In this document: positions 1-8,161 of the stretch, one piece after another
How positions within the stretch are numbered: the first letter of the stretch is position 1
How the letters are laid out: every line of letters begins with the position of its first letter
Assembly: GCA_942491955.1 (NCBI GenBank)
Contig: CALOCV010000009.1
Location: forward strand, 1-31,155
Origin: CALOCV01 sp942491955
GTDB lineage: Bacteria > Chlamydiota > Chlamydiia > Chlamydiales > CALOCV01
DNA: 31,155 nucleotides
Direction of reading: 5' to 3'
Notes under the pieces: model-generated
The model's database searches: none
What the model was told of the DNA's origin: nothing
The model's input: only the letters and a program-made list of their open reading frames with translations
Position numbers and translations under genes: made by a program

Positions 1-72
1 AGTCACTATGAACCTTACTCTTTTTTTCCAAAAAGAAAAATCTCTCCTAACTAAAAAACCTATAAACTATAG

Positions 73-89
73 AGGGGGCAGAGCCCCCC
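73..89 (-). terminator. GC-rich hairpin behind tRNA-Thr
   Basis: A short perfect hairpin, GGGGGC-AGA-GCCCCC, sits 6 bases beyond the 3' end of the tRNA gene on the minus strand. It is followed by an AT-rich stretch but not by a clean T-run, so it may be a terminator or a processing barrier for the mazG-tRNA transcript. Similar GC-rich hairpins occur near 21123-21171. Confidence 0.4.
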
Positions 90-94
90 TTAAT

Positions 95-167
95 TGCCCA
101 AAGCCGGAGTCGAACCGACGACCTTCGCATTACGAATGCGCTGCTCTACCAGCTGAGCTATTTAGGC
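95..167 (-). tRNA. tRNA-Thr (anticodon CGU)
   Basis: Read on the minus strand, this folds as a complete 73-nt cloverleaf. The acceptor stem is GCCTAAA/TTTGGGC with one U-G pair. The D arm is GCTC...GAGC, the anticodon loop is TTCGTAA with anticodon CGT (codon ACG, threonine), and the T arm is GTCGG-TTCGACT-CCGGC. The discriminator base is A and CCA is not encoded. The anticodon stem has a G-A apposition at 27-43. The 5' end overlaps the last 10 bases of mazG, whose TAG stop lies at tRNA positions 8-10. Confidence 0.95.
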
Positions 168-823
168 GTATTTTGGTTTTCCCAGGAGCGGAAGTTTTTT
201 TCTTGTTGAGAGAGGAAGGCGGCGAAGGAAGGCTCGAGGTCGATATTGTTGTCGTTGGCTTGTTGGATGAGGGAGAAGAGTTGTTCTTCGAATGAGGAGT
301 TGGATGATTTTGGAAAAGGGAAATTGGCTTTTTGCATTTTTTTGTGCATTTTTTGAGCACGGGAGAGGGAAGGGAAGCGTTTTGGGATGCCGTCGAGGAG
401 GCTTTTTCGGGATTGTTGGCTTTTTTCTTGTTTTTTCCACTCTTCCCACATTTCGAGGGCATGTTCTGCGTTATTGATTTGTTCGTTTCCGAAGACGTGG
501 GGGTGTCGTTGGATAAATTTCTTTGTTGTCCTTTCGAAGATTTCATCGATTTTGACAAAGCCATCTCTCTCTCCGATACGTATGAGAAGGAGGAGGAGGA
601 AGAAGAGGTCGCCCAATTCTTCGGTGATGTGTTCGGGGTCTTGTTCGTCGACGGCTTCGATGACTTCGTAGGTCTCTTCGATGAGATCTTCTTGAAGTGA
701 ATGGAGGGTTTGTTGGTGGTCCCAGGGGCATCCTCCGGGGCCGAGCAAGCGATCGATCACGGCCAATAAGTCAGAAAATTGTTGACTTGCGTGAGTGGGT
801 GGTGGCATTTCATCGGGCTTCAT
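158..823 (-). CDS. mazG: Nucleoside triphosphate pyrophosphohydrolase MazG
   Basis: MazG hydrolyses (d)NTPs, especially non-canonical ones, to the monophosphate and pyrophosphate. Family hallmarks are visible: the GGCPWD motif near residue 30, the acidic metal-binding series LxEExxE followed by EELGDLFF, and the HPHVF motif near residue 107. At about 221 residues it is somewhat shorter than E. coli MazG (263), and the second MazG half is degenerate and Ser/Gln-rich. The frame is open up to 871, but the protein-like start is the Met at 823 (MKPDEMPPP); the upstream residues lie in the divergent promoter region. It is transcribed away from nqrA. Its last codons and TAG stop overlap the 5' acceptor stem of the tRNA-Thr gene on the same strand, so the mRNA and the tRNA precursor compete for the same bases. 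Confidence 0.9.
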   Translation of the reverse strand: MKPDEMPPPTHASQQFSDLLAVIDRLLGPGGCPWDHQQTLHSLQEDLIEETYEVIEAVDEQDPEHITEELGDLFFLLLLLIRIGERDGFVKIDEIFERTTKKFIQRHPHVFGNEQINNAEHALEMWEEWKKQEKSQQSRKSLLDGIPKRFPSLSRAQKMHKKMQKANFPFPKSSNSSFEEQLFSLIQQANDNNIDLEPSFAAFLSQQEKNFRSWENQNTPK

Positions 824-855
824 CGTTAAAATATTGTAAAAAATAGTAAGAAAAT

Positions 856-884
856 TTGCAAGATATGCCAAGATTTTGTTTAAT
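856..884 (+). promoter_or_regulatory. Predicted promoter of nqrA
   Basis: TTGCAA and TTTAAT are separated by exactly 17 bases in the AT-rich mazG/nqrA divergent gap. This fits a sigma-70-type (chlamydial sigma-66) promoter. Predicted initiation near 891 would leave a leader of about 20 nt before the nqrA ATG at 912. No strong Shine-Dalgarno sequence is seen there. Confidence 0.45.
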
Positions 885-911
885 TGGATGTTTGCAGATC
901 ATCAAAAGTCT

Positions 912-2303
912 ATGGCACATATCCACACAAAAAAAGGTTTAGACATTCCCATTGAGGGGGCACCTGAAGGGGCGTTGCGTGAATTTTCTCCTCCTGGGGA
1001 GGCCGCCCCTTTTCGCAACGTCAAGGAGATCAGTCTTAACCTCGATCCTTTTGCCCACACCCGTTTCAAGCTCCTCAAGCACGTTGGTGAGAACGTAAAG
1101 ATAGGCGAACCCATAGCGCATGACAAAGCGTTTCCCGAGCGGATGTTTGTCTCCCCTGCTGGGGGCGTTGTGAAGGAGATTCGGAGAGGGTTAAAAAGGC
1201 GATTGGTGGATATTGTGATTGACGTTCACCATCCCGAGGAGGAGCACATCTCTTCCGTTCCCGATTTGGCGCACATCAATCGGGCAGATCTTGTGGCTCA
1301 CCTTCAAAAAGGGGGACTTTTTACTCACATTCGCCAACGTCCTTTCAATCATTTAGCCGATCCGACAAAGATCCCTCGCAGTATTTTTGTGAAGGCGATT
1401 GAGTCGGCCCCTTTTGCACCTCCAGCAGAATTACAGGTACAAGGATATGAAGAGGCCTTGAAAAAAGGTTTGGACGCGCTTAGTCGTTTGACTGAAGGAC
1501 TTGTTCATTTGGTATATCGGGAAGGGACATCATCGACTTGTTTTCTCGAAGCGAAGAATGTCGACCACCATATGGCAGAGGGACCTCATCCGATCTCCAA
1601 CCATTCTGTACACATTCATTTCATCGATCCGATTCGTTCTCCTGAGGATGTCGTATGGACTTTGCAGCTCCATGACGTGCTTGCCATTGGTTATTTTCTT
1701 CTTACGGGGCGTTATCTTACAGAACGAACCATTGGCATTGGCGGTCCGGGCATTGTTCCTGGGCAGACCGGATTTTTTCGTATTCGTCAAGGGTATCCGA
1801 TGGCTCTTCTTGCCGAAGGGAGGGTAGGTAAGGGATGGATGCGTTTGATTTCTGGTGATGTTTTGATGGGAAAGAAGGTTGACACGGACGACTTTCTTGG
1901 TTTTTACCACAACGTCTTTTCTGTTGTTCCAGAGAATACGAATCGAGAGATGCTGCATTTCCTTCGTTTAGGGGGGAGTAAATTCTCCATTAGTGGTGCT
2001 TACCTTTCAGGGCACATTCACCGTGCTGCGCGCCGTTATTTTTTTTCAACCAATCAGCATGGGGAGCCTCGCGCCTTCATTGATAGTACCCTTTACAAGA
2101 AAGTGATGCCTATAGGGATTCCTACGATGTTTCTGGTAAAAGCTGTTATGGCGGAAGATTTTGATTTAGCAGAAAATCTTGGTCTTCTCGAAGTAGACAG
2201 TGAAGATTTTGCTCTTTCTACATTTGTATGTCCTTCGAAGATTGAAATGACAGAAATCATTCGCCAAGGTCTTGTTCGTTACGCTGCCGAAGTTCTGGAA
2301 TAA
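912..2303 (+). CDS. nqrA: Na(+)-translocating NADH-quinone reductase subunit A
   Basis: NqrA is the peripheral cytoplasmic-side subunit of Na+-NQR, the complex that oxidises NADH, reduces quinone and pumps Na+. The 463-residue product matches the usual length (about 446-465). The start at 912 was chosen because family members begin with a short lead into KKGLDIPIEG, seen here at residues 6-15; an in-frame codon at 876 would add 12 unlikely residues. Typical segments are HVGENVKIGEPI, VSPAGGVVKEI and, further on, GPGIVPGQTGFFRIRQG. No other nqr gene is nearby. In Chlamydia nqrA is also separated from nqrBCDE and nqrF and lies close to greA, as here. The stop codon TAA at 2301-2303 is the first triplet of a family I repeat. 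Confidence 0.95.
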   Translation: MAHIHTKKGLDIPIEGAPEGALREFSPPGEAAPFRNVKEISLNLDPFAHTRFKLLKHVGENVKIGEPIAHDKAFPERMFVSPAGGVVKEIRRGLKRRLVDIVIDVHHPEEEHISSVPDLAHINRADLVAHLQKGGLFTHIRQRPFNHLADPTKIPRSIFVKAIESAPFAPPAELQVQGYEEALKKGLDALSRLTEGLVHLVYREGTSSTCFLEAKNVDHHMAEGPHPISNHSVHIHFIDPIRSPEDVVWTLQLHDVLAIGYFLLTGRYLTERTIGIGGPGIVPGQTGFFRIRQGYPMALLAEGRVGKGWMRLISGDVLMGKKVDTDDFLGFYHNVFSVVPENTNREMLHFLRLGGSKFSISGAYLSGHIHRAARRYFFSTNQHGEPRAFIDSTLYKKVMPIGIPTMFLVKAVMAEDFDLAENLGLLEVDSEDFALSTFVCPSKIEMTEIIRQGLVRYAAEVLE

Positions 2304-2468
2304 TACCCATCCTACTAAACAAGTGTAAAAATTGATCTTCATCTTTCTTTGCGAAATCTGTTTTTCTATCTTGCAAACTCACAAGAGTTTGCTGCGACCT
2401 CCAAAACAAATTTCGCAAAAAAATCTTGAATCCAATTTTCACACTTATTTATTAGAATTGGTATAATA
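2301..2468. repeat. Family I MITE-like inverted-repeat element, copy 1 (divergent ends)
   Basis: A 168-bp element whose core (about 2333-2435) is almost identical to the core of the copy at 20904-21071, in the same orientation. The core is an imperfect palindrome around GCAAACTC-ACAA-GAGTTTGC. Its outer ends differ from the other three copies: it begins TAATACCCATCCTACTAAAC and ends TTAGAATTGGTATAATA, with the inner end segments AAGTGTAAAAATTG and CAATTTTCACACTT facing each other. There is no coding capacity. It occupies the whole gap between nqrA and the next gene. Confidence 0.9.
2438..2467 (+). promoter_or_regulatory. Promoter-like sequence in the right end of repeat copy 1
   Basis: TTCACA (2438-2443) and a consensus TATAAT (2462-2467) are 18 bases apart, both inside the repeat terminus. 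The TATAAT lies only 5 bases before the ATG at 2473. A transcript from it would be leaderless or would begin inside the gene, so use of this promoter is uncertain. Confidence 0.3.
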
Positions 2469-2472
2469 GGCC

Positions 2473-4620
2473 ATGTTCCGCGTATTTGGATATGTACTGT
2501 TTGCATGCATCGTCTCTTCTCTTGTTGCTGAAGAGTATGGGTACTTTGACGATGCGGAAAGGTTGTTTCTCGATTTGCAAGCGGTTAACTATTGGAACGA
2601 GAAGAAAAGCCAAAGGTTGCCTGTCACGTACAACCATCTTTTGCAAGGCGGATATTTCATGATGCCTTCGGCGAGAATGGGGTGTGAGGGGGAACTCGCG
2701 TTGGGATATTCGTGGGTGTCTCCCTATCGACTTTATTCTCTTCGTGCACAAATATTGAACCGGCTTGAGGTATCGGGGAATTACCGCGTCTTTACGGGGA
2801 TTCCCGATCCCATTCTCTCTCCTTATGGCTTTGGAGACCTCTCTGACAAGGGAGCCAACATCAAATTCGCTCTACTATTACCCGAAGATAGTGACTATCG
2901 TCTTCCTGGAATTGCTATTGGAACGGAAGATTTTATTGGTACCAAGGGTTTTCATTCTCGCTACATCGTTTTGACAAAAATATTCCCAACGCGTGGTCTG
3001 GAGGTAAGTTTAGGTTGGGGGTGGCAGCGTTACAACGGCCTTTTTGGTGGAGTGACATGGTTTCCCTTTTATCAATCGGGATCTCATTATCTCGAACCCC
3101 TCTCTTTTTCGGCTGAGTATGATCCGACCCGTTATGGAGATCCTTCGATAGAAAAACATCCAAAAGGGCGACGGGTGAATAGCCGCATCAATGTGGGGGC
3201 AAAATACCGCATTGCCAATCTGGTTGACCTGACTCTTTCTTATCTGCGTGGGCGCGAACTCGCTTTTTCCGCATCGATGCAATACAATGTAGGCCACACC
3301 AAGGGCTTCCTTCCGAAAATTCACGATGCTTTGCCGTATCGCTCGCCGGTGAATCATCAAGCCATCACGCCTCTTCGTCCCGAATACATCCTTTCGCAGG
3401 ATCTTGCCTATGCATTTTATGATCAAGGATTCACGCTACTTGAGACGCGTTTGGGTTGGAACGAGTGTGGGCAACCCTACTTATGGTTACGGATTAATAA
3501 TACGAAATGGCGTCAAGAATGGGCAGTACGTCAACGTTGTGCCCACATTCTCTCGTCGTTGGTTCCTTCGAATATTGTGCGTACGATTGTCGTCATTGAG
3601 GCGGAAGGATTCCCTTTGCAAGAGTACCACTTCCCGACGGATTATCTATATGAGTTTTATTGTTGCCAACTCGGTGAGTATGAACTCTCTATTGTCGCTC
3701 CTCTTTGTGAGTACGAACCTCTTAACCGGTGGGTAACCCGATCGTTATACAAGCGTCCTCGAGATTTTTGGAACATCGAGATTTACCCCAAAACCCATAC
3801 GCTCTTTGGGAGTGCCAAGGGAAAGTTTAAGTATGGGTTGGGGTTAAGTGGAGGATTGAATGGCTTTATTGGAAAGGGAATTTATTACTCTCTTGTTCTT
3901 GGATGGATTGTTTTTTCCGATTTGCACGATGTTTCTGATGTGGACCGGTTAAACCCCTCACAATTGATCCATGTACGAACCGATGCCATCCGTTATTTCC
4001 AGCAAAAGGGGATCACCTTAGATGAAGCCTATCTACAAAAAGTATGGAATTTTGGAAGGGGGTGGTTTGTTCGTCTTGCGGGCGGATATTTTGAACAGGC
4101 CTATGGGGGTGTTGCCGCTGAACTCCTTTACTATCCACTGTGTTCCTCTGTGGCTTTAGGACTTGAAGGGGCAGTCGTGGGCAAAAGGAATTATTCGGGA
4201 ATCGGTTTTACTCATGAAATTCGCAAGCTTCATGGCTTTGAACCGTCGTACACCTCATTTATTGGATCGCAATACTTCTTCACTTTCATCTATAAATTTT
4301 ATGAAGCCGATATCGATTTAAAAATTTCTGCTGGAAAATTTTTAGCCAACGATTATGGTATCCGATACGAACTTTCTCGCTATTTTCCAAGCGGTCTTCA
4401 ACTCTTCCTTTGGTACACGTGGACTAATGGAGACGACAAGATCAACGGACAGACCTACTATGACAAAGGAGTAGGCCTTTCTATGCCTCTGGATATATTC
4501 TATACCTACAGCAGCCGCACGCGATGGAACTATGTTCTTGGCGCCTGGCTTCGCGATGTGGGGGCCAGATCCTACACAGGAAGAGAGTTGTATGAACTGG
4601 TCAACGAAAATCGACAATAA
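2473..4620 (+). CDS. YjbH-like outer-membrane beta-barrel protein
   Basis: A 715-residue protein with a Sec signal peptide (MFRVFGYVLFACIVSSLVA, cleavage probably before EEYGYF). The rest alternates aromatic and polar residues, is Gly/Tyr/Trp-rich and lacks hydrophobic helices, as expected of a large outer-membrane barrel. The block around residues 80-200 (GELALGYSWVSPYRLYSLRAQIL, then GTEDFIGTKGFHSRYIVLTK, LEVSLGWGWQRYNGLFGGVTWFP) resembles the YjbH/YmcA family, linked in enterobacteria to exopolysaccharide secretion. That role is family knowledge and need not hold in a chlamydia-like organism. It stands alone behind repeat copy 1, and bcp follows 32 bases later. Confidence 0.7.
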   Translation: MFRVFGYVLFACIVSSLVAEEYGYFDDAERLFLDLQAVNYWNEKKSQRLPVTYNHLLQGGYFMMPSARMGCEGELALGYSWVSPYRLYSLRAQILNRLEVSGNYRVFTGIPDPILSPYGFGDLSDKGANIKFALLLPEDSDYRLPGIAIGTEDFIGTKGFHSRYIVLTKIFPTRGLEVSLGWGWQRYNGLFGGVTWFPFYQSGSHYLEPLSFSAEYDPTRYGDPSIEKHPKGRRVNSRINVGAKYRIANLVDLTLSYLRGRELAFSASMQYNVGHTKGFLPKIHDALPYRSPVNHQAITPLRPEYILSQDLAYAFYDQGFTLLETRLGWNECGQPYLWLRINNTKWRQEWAVRQRCAHILSSLVPSNIVRTIVVIEAEGFPLQEYHFPTDYLYEFYCCQLGEYELSIVAPLCEYEPLNRWVTRSLYKRPRDFWNIEIYPKTHTLFGSAKGKFKYGLGLSGGLNGFIGKGIYYSLVLGWIVFSDLHDVSDVDRLNPSQLIHVRTDAIRYFQQKGITLDEAYLQKVWNFGRGWFVRLAGGYFEQAYGGVAAELLYYPLCSSVALGLEGAVVGKRNYSGIGFTHEIRKLHGFEPSYTSFIGSQYFFTFIYKFYEADIDLKISAGKFLANDYGIRYELSRYFPSGLQLFLWYTWTNGDDKINGQTYYDKGVGLSMPLDIFYTYSSRTRWNYVLGAWLRDVGARSYTGRELYELVNENRQ

Positions 4621-4652
4621 TGTTATGATACTGAAACAGGAGTCTTTATCCT

Positions 4653-5126
4653 ATGAAATACTCTCTTAATGTGGGTGATCGCATTCCCCCATTTACTTTG
4701 GTCGATGAGGAGGGGAATACCGTAACGGATCAAGATCTTTTAGGAAGCACCGTTGTCCTCTTTTTCTATCCAAAGGATTGCACTCCGGGTTGCACCAAAC
4801 AGGCGTGTGACTTTCGCGATCGAATGGCACAATTTTCTTCCTCAGATGCACGTGTTTATGGTATCAGCCCCGATACTCCTGAATCCCATCAAAAATTCAT
4901 TGCCCAATTTTCCCTAAATTTCCCCCTCCTTTCTGATGAAAAACATCGGGTATGCGAGTTATTTGGTGTTTGGAGAGAAAAACAATTTATGGGCAAATCT
5001 TACATGGGGGTGGAGAGAACGACATTCTTGATTGACCCTGATGGGATTATTCAATGGATTGAGCGACCGGTGAAAGTCGCAGGTCATGGGAAAAGAACGT
5101 GGGATGCCCTTCCTCATGACTTTTAG
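4653..5126 (+). CDS. bcp: Thiol peroxidase of the BCP/PrxQ family
   Basis: A 157-residue peroxiredoxin that reduces H2O2 and organic hydroperoxides with electrons from thioredoxin. The active-site stretch FFYPKDCTPGCTKQACDF carries the expected P40, T44, peroxidatic Cys47 and resolving Cys52; an additional Cys43 is present. The distal arginine is in the VERTTFLIDPDG segment. Length is standard for BCP. An AGGAG ribosome-binding site at 4638-4642 lies about 10 bases before the ATG. The 3' end overlaps the start of the glycosyltransferase gene by 11 bases, which suggests translational coupling. Confidence 0.93.
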   Translation: MKYSLNVGDRIPPFTLVDEEGNTVTDQDLLGSTVVLFFYPKDCTPGCTKQACDFRDRMAQFSSSDARVYGISPDTPESHQKFIAQFSLNFPLLSDEKHRVCELFGVWREKQFMGKSYMGVERTTFLIDPDGIIQWIERPVKVAGHGKRTWDALPHDF

Positions 5127-6012
5127 TCATCAACTACCCATTTCGGTAACCATTCTAACAAAAAATAGTTGCGAATCGATTGCAGATGTTCTCGATTCTC
5201 TTATCGCTTTTGAAGAAGTACTCATCTACGATACGGGATCGACAGACGAGACTCTTACCATCGCCGCGCAGTATCCCAATGTACGGATTGAAAAGGGAGA
5301 ATTGGATGGATTTGGTCCCACACACAACCGTGCAGCGGCTCTTGCTAAATACGATTGGATTTTCTCCTTAGATAGTGATGAGATTCTTTCAGAAGAGGGG
5401 ATATCATGCATCCGTTCCCTCTCGCTGGATCCAGCATGTGTCTACCGTTTTCCTCGACATAACTACTATCGGGATCAACGGATTGTTAGGTCGGGTTGGT
5501 CGCCTGATTGGGTGATCCGTTTATACAATAAGGAGAAGACCGAATTTACCCACGCCTATGTTCATGAATCGGTTGTGATCAAGGGAATGAGAGTGATCTC
5601 ACTCCAGGCTCCTCTACGTCACTATTCGTACCGATCGATTGCCGATTTTTTGCAAAAAATGCAGCACTACACCTCTCTTTTTGCCGAACAGCATGTTGGA
5701 AAGAAAAAAAGTTCTCTTTGTAAAGCAGTTTTACATGGTCTGTTTTCCTTCATGAAAACCTACTTCTTCAAACTCGGCTTTCTCGATGGAAAAGCGGGTT
5801 TTGAAATCGCTGTCTACAACGCAAATACTGCGTTTTACAAATATCTCAAGCTTTGGGAAAGGAATCGTGCACGGCAGAGAGGATGCGTCGATGTCCCGAA
5901 GAAAAGGGGAGGCGATGCGTTTCTTCTAAAGGAATCCATTGATAATCAGGAATCTCTTGCTTCGTCGACAAAGAAAAAAGAAGTGGTTGCAATGCAACGC
6001 GATAACGAGTAA
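5116..6012 (+). CDS. Family 2 glycosyltransferase (WaaE/KdtX-like)
   Basis: A soluble GT-A fold transferase, probably acting on lipooligosaccharide or another envelope glycan. Residues 9-45 (ISVTILTKNSCESIADVLDS, then VLIYDTGSTDET) form the nucleotide-binding start of GT2 enzymes. The metal-binding DxD appears as SLDSDE near residues 84-89, and RSGWSPDWVIRLY with HESVV matches the WaaE-like subgroup. Starts at 5116, 5104 and 5086 are all open; 5116 begins just before the conserved domain. The family core ends near YKYLKLWERN; the last 55 or so residues (Lys/Ser/Arg-rich) are encoded antisense to the end of mutY and are probably a non-conserved tail. The sugar donor and acceptor cannot be read from sequence. 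Confidence 0.87.
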   Translation: MTFSHQLPISVTILTKNSCESIADVLDSLIAFEEVLIYDTGSTDETLTIAAQYPNVRIEKGELDGFGPTHNRAAALAKYDWIFSLDSDEILSEEGISCIRSLSLDPACVYRFPRHNYYRDQRIVRSGWSPDWVIRLYNKEKTEFTHAYVHESVVIKGMRVISLQAPLRHYSYRSIADFLQKMQHYTSLFAEQHVGKKKSSLCKAVLHGLFSFMKTYFFKLGFLDGKAGFEIAVYNANTAFYKYLKLWERNRARQRGCVDVPKKRGGDAFLLKESIDNQESLASSTKKKEVVAMQRDNE

Positions 6013-6904
6013 AGCTGTGCTTCACTGGGGGGAGTTTTTTATGGAAAATAGGGGTTTGTCCCAACCATTTATGCACCTCTTCTTTTCTTTGTTGAAGGGT
6101 GACAGTGGCCGCATGGGTAAAGTAGGGAAATTCATACAGGTGGGACATAATCTCTCCCTCTTCAATTTTTCGAATGAGCACATCTCGTTCAACCAAGACA
6201 ACAGCAGCCGTACGAAACAATTTTTCTATCTGGATTTTTTTTGTCGAAAAGGGGAGAGCATCCACTTTTCCTTCTGCAAAAGCGTGGCATTGTTCTTGAA
6301 GAGGACACGCATGACAACGCGCTTTTTTTCTACATACCAGTGCTCCTAACTCGATCAAAGCTTCGTTGATGATCCAAGGTTCTTTGTCCGGCAGTATGTC
6401 CTCAGCATATTGCCAAAGCTCTTTTCTTGTTTGCATTTTCATGATGTCGCTATCAATACCAAAAAACCGCGTTAATACGCGCATTACGTTCCCATCAACA
6501 GCTGCTTTTTTCTGATGAAAGCCAAAACTTTGGATCGCGCCGATTGTATAAGGCCCTAACCCAGGAATCATCGCTAGTGTTTCTTTCTCTTTTGGGAATT
6601 TCCCGCCATATTCGCGAACGACTTTTTGTGCTCCCTTGTGCAGATTGCGCGCCCGAACGTAGTAACCCAACCCCTCCCACATCTTCATGACCTCTTCAAG
6701 TTCTGCACTCGCCAGTGCCTCAATCGTTGGAAAGCGCTCCATCCATCGCAAAAAATAAGAGACCACAACAGAAGCCTGTGTCTGTTGTAGCATCATCTCT
6801 GAAACCCATACTGCATAAGGCGTTGGATTGTCCCGCCAAGGGAAATCGCGTTTGGATTCAAGAAACCATTTCTTTAAATAGGGATCGGGAAAAGAGAGAT
6901 TCAT
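5846..6904 (-). CDS. mutY: A/G-specific adenine DNA glycosylase MutY
   Basis: MutY removes adenine mispaired with 8-oxoguanine. The 352-residue product (Met at 6904; upstream codons are not MutY-like) has catalytic Glu36 in SEMMLQQTQ, the helix-hairpin-helix IPGLGPYTIGAI (113-124), catalytic Asp137 in AAVDGNVMRV, and a C-terminal NUDIX-like domain for 8-oxoG recognition (from about 225). The iron-sulfur motif reads C191-X5-C197-X2-C200-X5-C206, one residue shorter in the first loop than the usual C-X6-C-X2-C-X5-C. It starts 10 bases after the stop of the upstream glycosyltransferase, so the two are probably cotranscribed. Its last 167 bases overlap the convergent GT2 gene. Confidence 0.95.
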   Translation of the reverse strand: MNLSFPDPYLKKWFLESKRDFPWRDNPTPYAVWVSEMMLQQTQASVVVSYFLRWMERFPTIEALASAELEEVMKMWEGLGYYVRARNLHKGAQKVVREYGGKFPKEKETLAMIPGLGPYTIGAIQSFGFHQKKAAVDGNVMRVLTRFFGIDSDIMKMQTRKELWQYAEDILPDKEPWIINEALIELGALVCRKKARCHACPLQEQCHAFAEGKVDALPFSTKKIQIEKLFRTAAVVLVERDVLIRKIEEGEIMSHLYEFPYFTHAATVTLQQRKEEVHKWLGQTPIFHKKLPPVKHSFTRYRVALQPLLFSLSTKQEIPDYQWIPLEETHRLPFSSGHRRILSAVHDSFPKA

Positions 6905-6914
6905 CGAAAAATTT

Positions 6915-8111
6915 TTATTTCTGAACTTGGGCTTGCAGCGAATGCAACATTGCCTCAAGCTCTTTTAAAAAGGGCTTTACGCGTGCATCCCATGTATGGT
7001 GCTCTTGGACGATTTTTTGTCCTTTTTTCACAAAAGCCACCCTTTTCTCTTCGTCTGCCAGGAAGGGCAATATCTTTTGATTAGCCAAACCAATCGTGCG
7101 ATGTTGGTAGAAAAGAATATTTTCATCTTCGTCAAATTTCTCGCGCATGTAGGTGCTCTCACTTGTTAAGACAAGAGCTCCCGAAGAGATACCAGCAAGA
7201 ACGCGTTCATGCGTCCCATTTTTGATTGTCGGTGTACTATTGAGGACGACCTTGCTCCGTTGCATGAGCTTCACTGCCTCCTCGTACGAAACAGCATCGT
7301 GAAGAGTTATATGAGAGTGTTCTTTCCCAATGTATTTTTCCCATCCATTGGATCCCTCCTTTCCTCCGTAGATGTGGATATTGACCTCATTAAGGGATTG
7401 AACGAGTTCCACACGATCTTTTCCGCGGATATACGTCTCCAATTCATCAAGAAGGAGCTCAAAGTTGATTTTTCGAGGATCGACATCGCTTCCATGACCA
7501 ATGATATTATCCATTGCTTCAACAATAGCTTGGATATAAGAGGTATCTGGATCGAGCAAGGTAATTTCGATCGCCTGATCGAGTGCCTGACACAAATCCG
7601 GGTGATACAACTCCTTCCATCGACACCGAACCTCTTCATAATCGATGCAGCTCGACAACATGAGCACATCGATATCTCTTGGAGAGGCGGGATCGACGTG
7701 GAGTTCTTTCTCTACGCCGTGAGGAAGAAAGAAGACATTTTTTACGTTGAAGCCCCTAAAAAAATCACAATAATAGCGATCCGCACAGGTGATGATAGTG
7801 AATTTGCTTTGCGTCAACGAAAAAAAATGATTGGGAGAATCGATCAGACAAGCAACATGAGGGATTTGGATCAAATCACAAAAAAAACGCCCCTCTTCAT
7901 CAGGAAGCAGCCCGTTGAAGGAAAGTGTGCAATCAGGAGGATTTTTAAATAATGCATCGAGAAACGGCTTGGGATTTTCTCGGTCCGCTTTAAGAAGAAG
8001 GACCTCAATACCACTCCGTTCAAGCGCCTCCGCCCATTTTCGAGTAAAATGCTCGGTGATGCCATACTGACCGAAAGGAGGAAGAAACAAGCAAATTCTT
8101 TCTATCTTCAT
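6915..8111 (-). CDS. CgeB-like / GT4-type glycosyltransferase
   Basis: A 398-residue protein. The N-terminal half (MKIERICLFLPPFGQYGITEHF, ADRENPKPFLDAL, FNGLLPDEEG, PHVACLIDSPNH) and the C-terminal half (VKLMQRSKVVLNSTPTIKNGTHERVLAGISSGALVLTSES, followed by YMREKF) fit a two-domain GT-B glycosyltransferase of the CgeB/DUF3880 type. The G-x-H-E-R-V...G segment is the nucleotide-sugar-binding region. The frame is open to 8267, but the 52 extra residues come from the family II repeat and from non-conserved sequence, so the Met at 8111 was chosen. The substrate is unknown; neighbouring GT2 and YjbH-like genes suggest envelope polysaccharide work. mutY follows after 10 bases. Confidence 0.8.
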   Translation of the reverse strand: MKIERICLFLPPFGQYGITEHFTRKWAEALERSGIEVLLLKADRENPKPFLDALFKNPPDCTLSFNGLLPDEEGRFFCDLIQIPHVACLIDSPNHFFSLTQSKFTIITCADRYYCDFFRGFNVKNVFFLPHGVEKELHVDPASPRDIDVLMLSSCIDYEEVRCRWKELYHPDLCQALDQAIEITLLDPDTSYIQAIVEAMDNIIGHGSDVDPRKINFELLLDELETYIRGKDRVELVQSLNEVNIHIYGGKEGSNGWEKYIGKEHSHITLHDAVSYEEAVKLMQRSKVVLNSTPTIKNGTHERVLAGISSGALVLTSESTYMREKFDEDENILFYQHRTIGLANQKILPFLADEEKRVAFVKKGQKIVQEHHTWDARVKPFLKELEAMLHSLQAQVQK

Positions 8112-8161
8112 GTAGCTCAGTTTAACGCGAATGATCTTCTTTCGCAAGAAGTCTAATGCAT

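Noticed and set aside
130..564. 144-codon minus-strand ORF in mazG
   Set aside because: A low-complexity Ser/Lys/Pro translation from the wrong frame of mazG; the MazG frame has CPWD and the acidic motif.
7209..7952. 247-codon plus-strand ORF opposite the CgeB-like glycosyltransferase
   Set aside because: The minus-strand frame carries recognisable glycosyltransferase motifs; the plus frame is the shadow of its codon bias.
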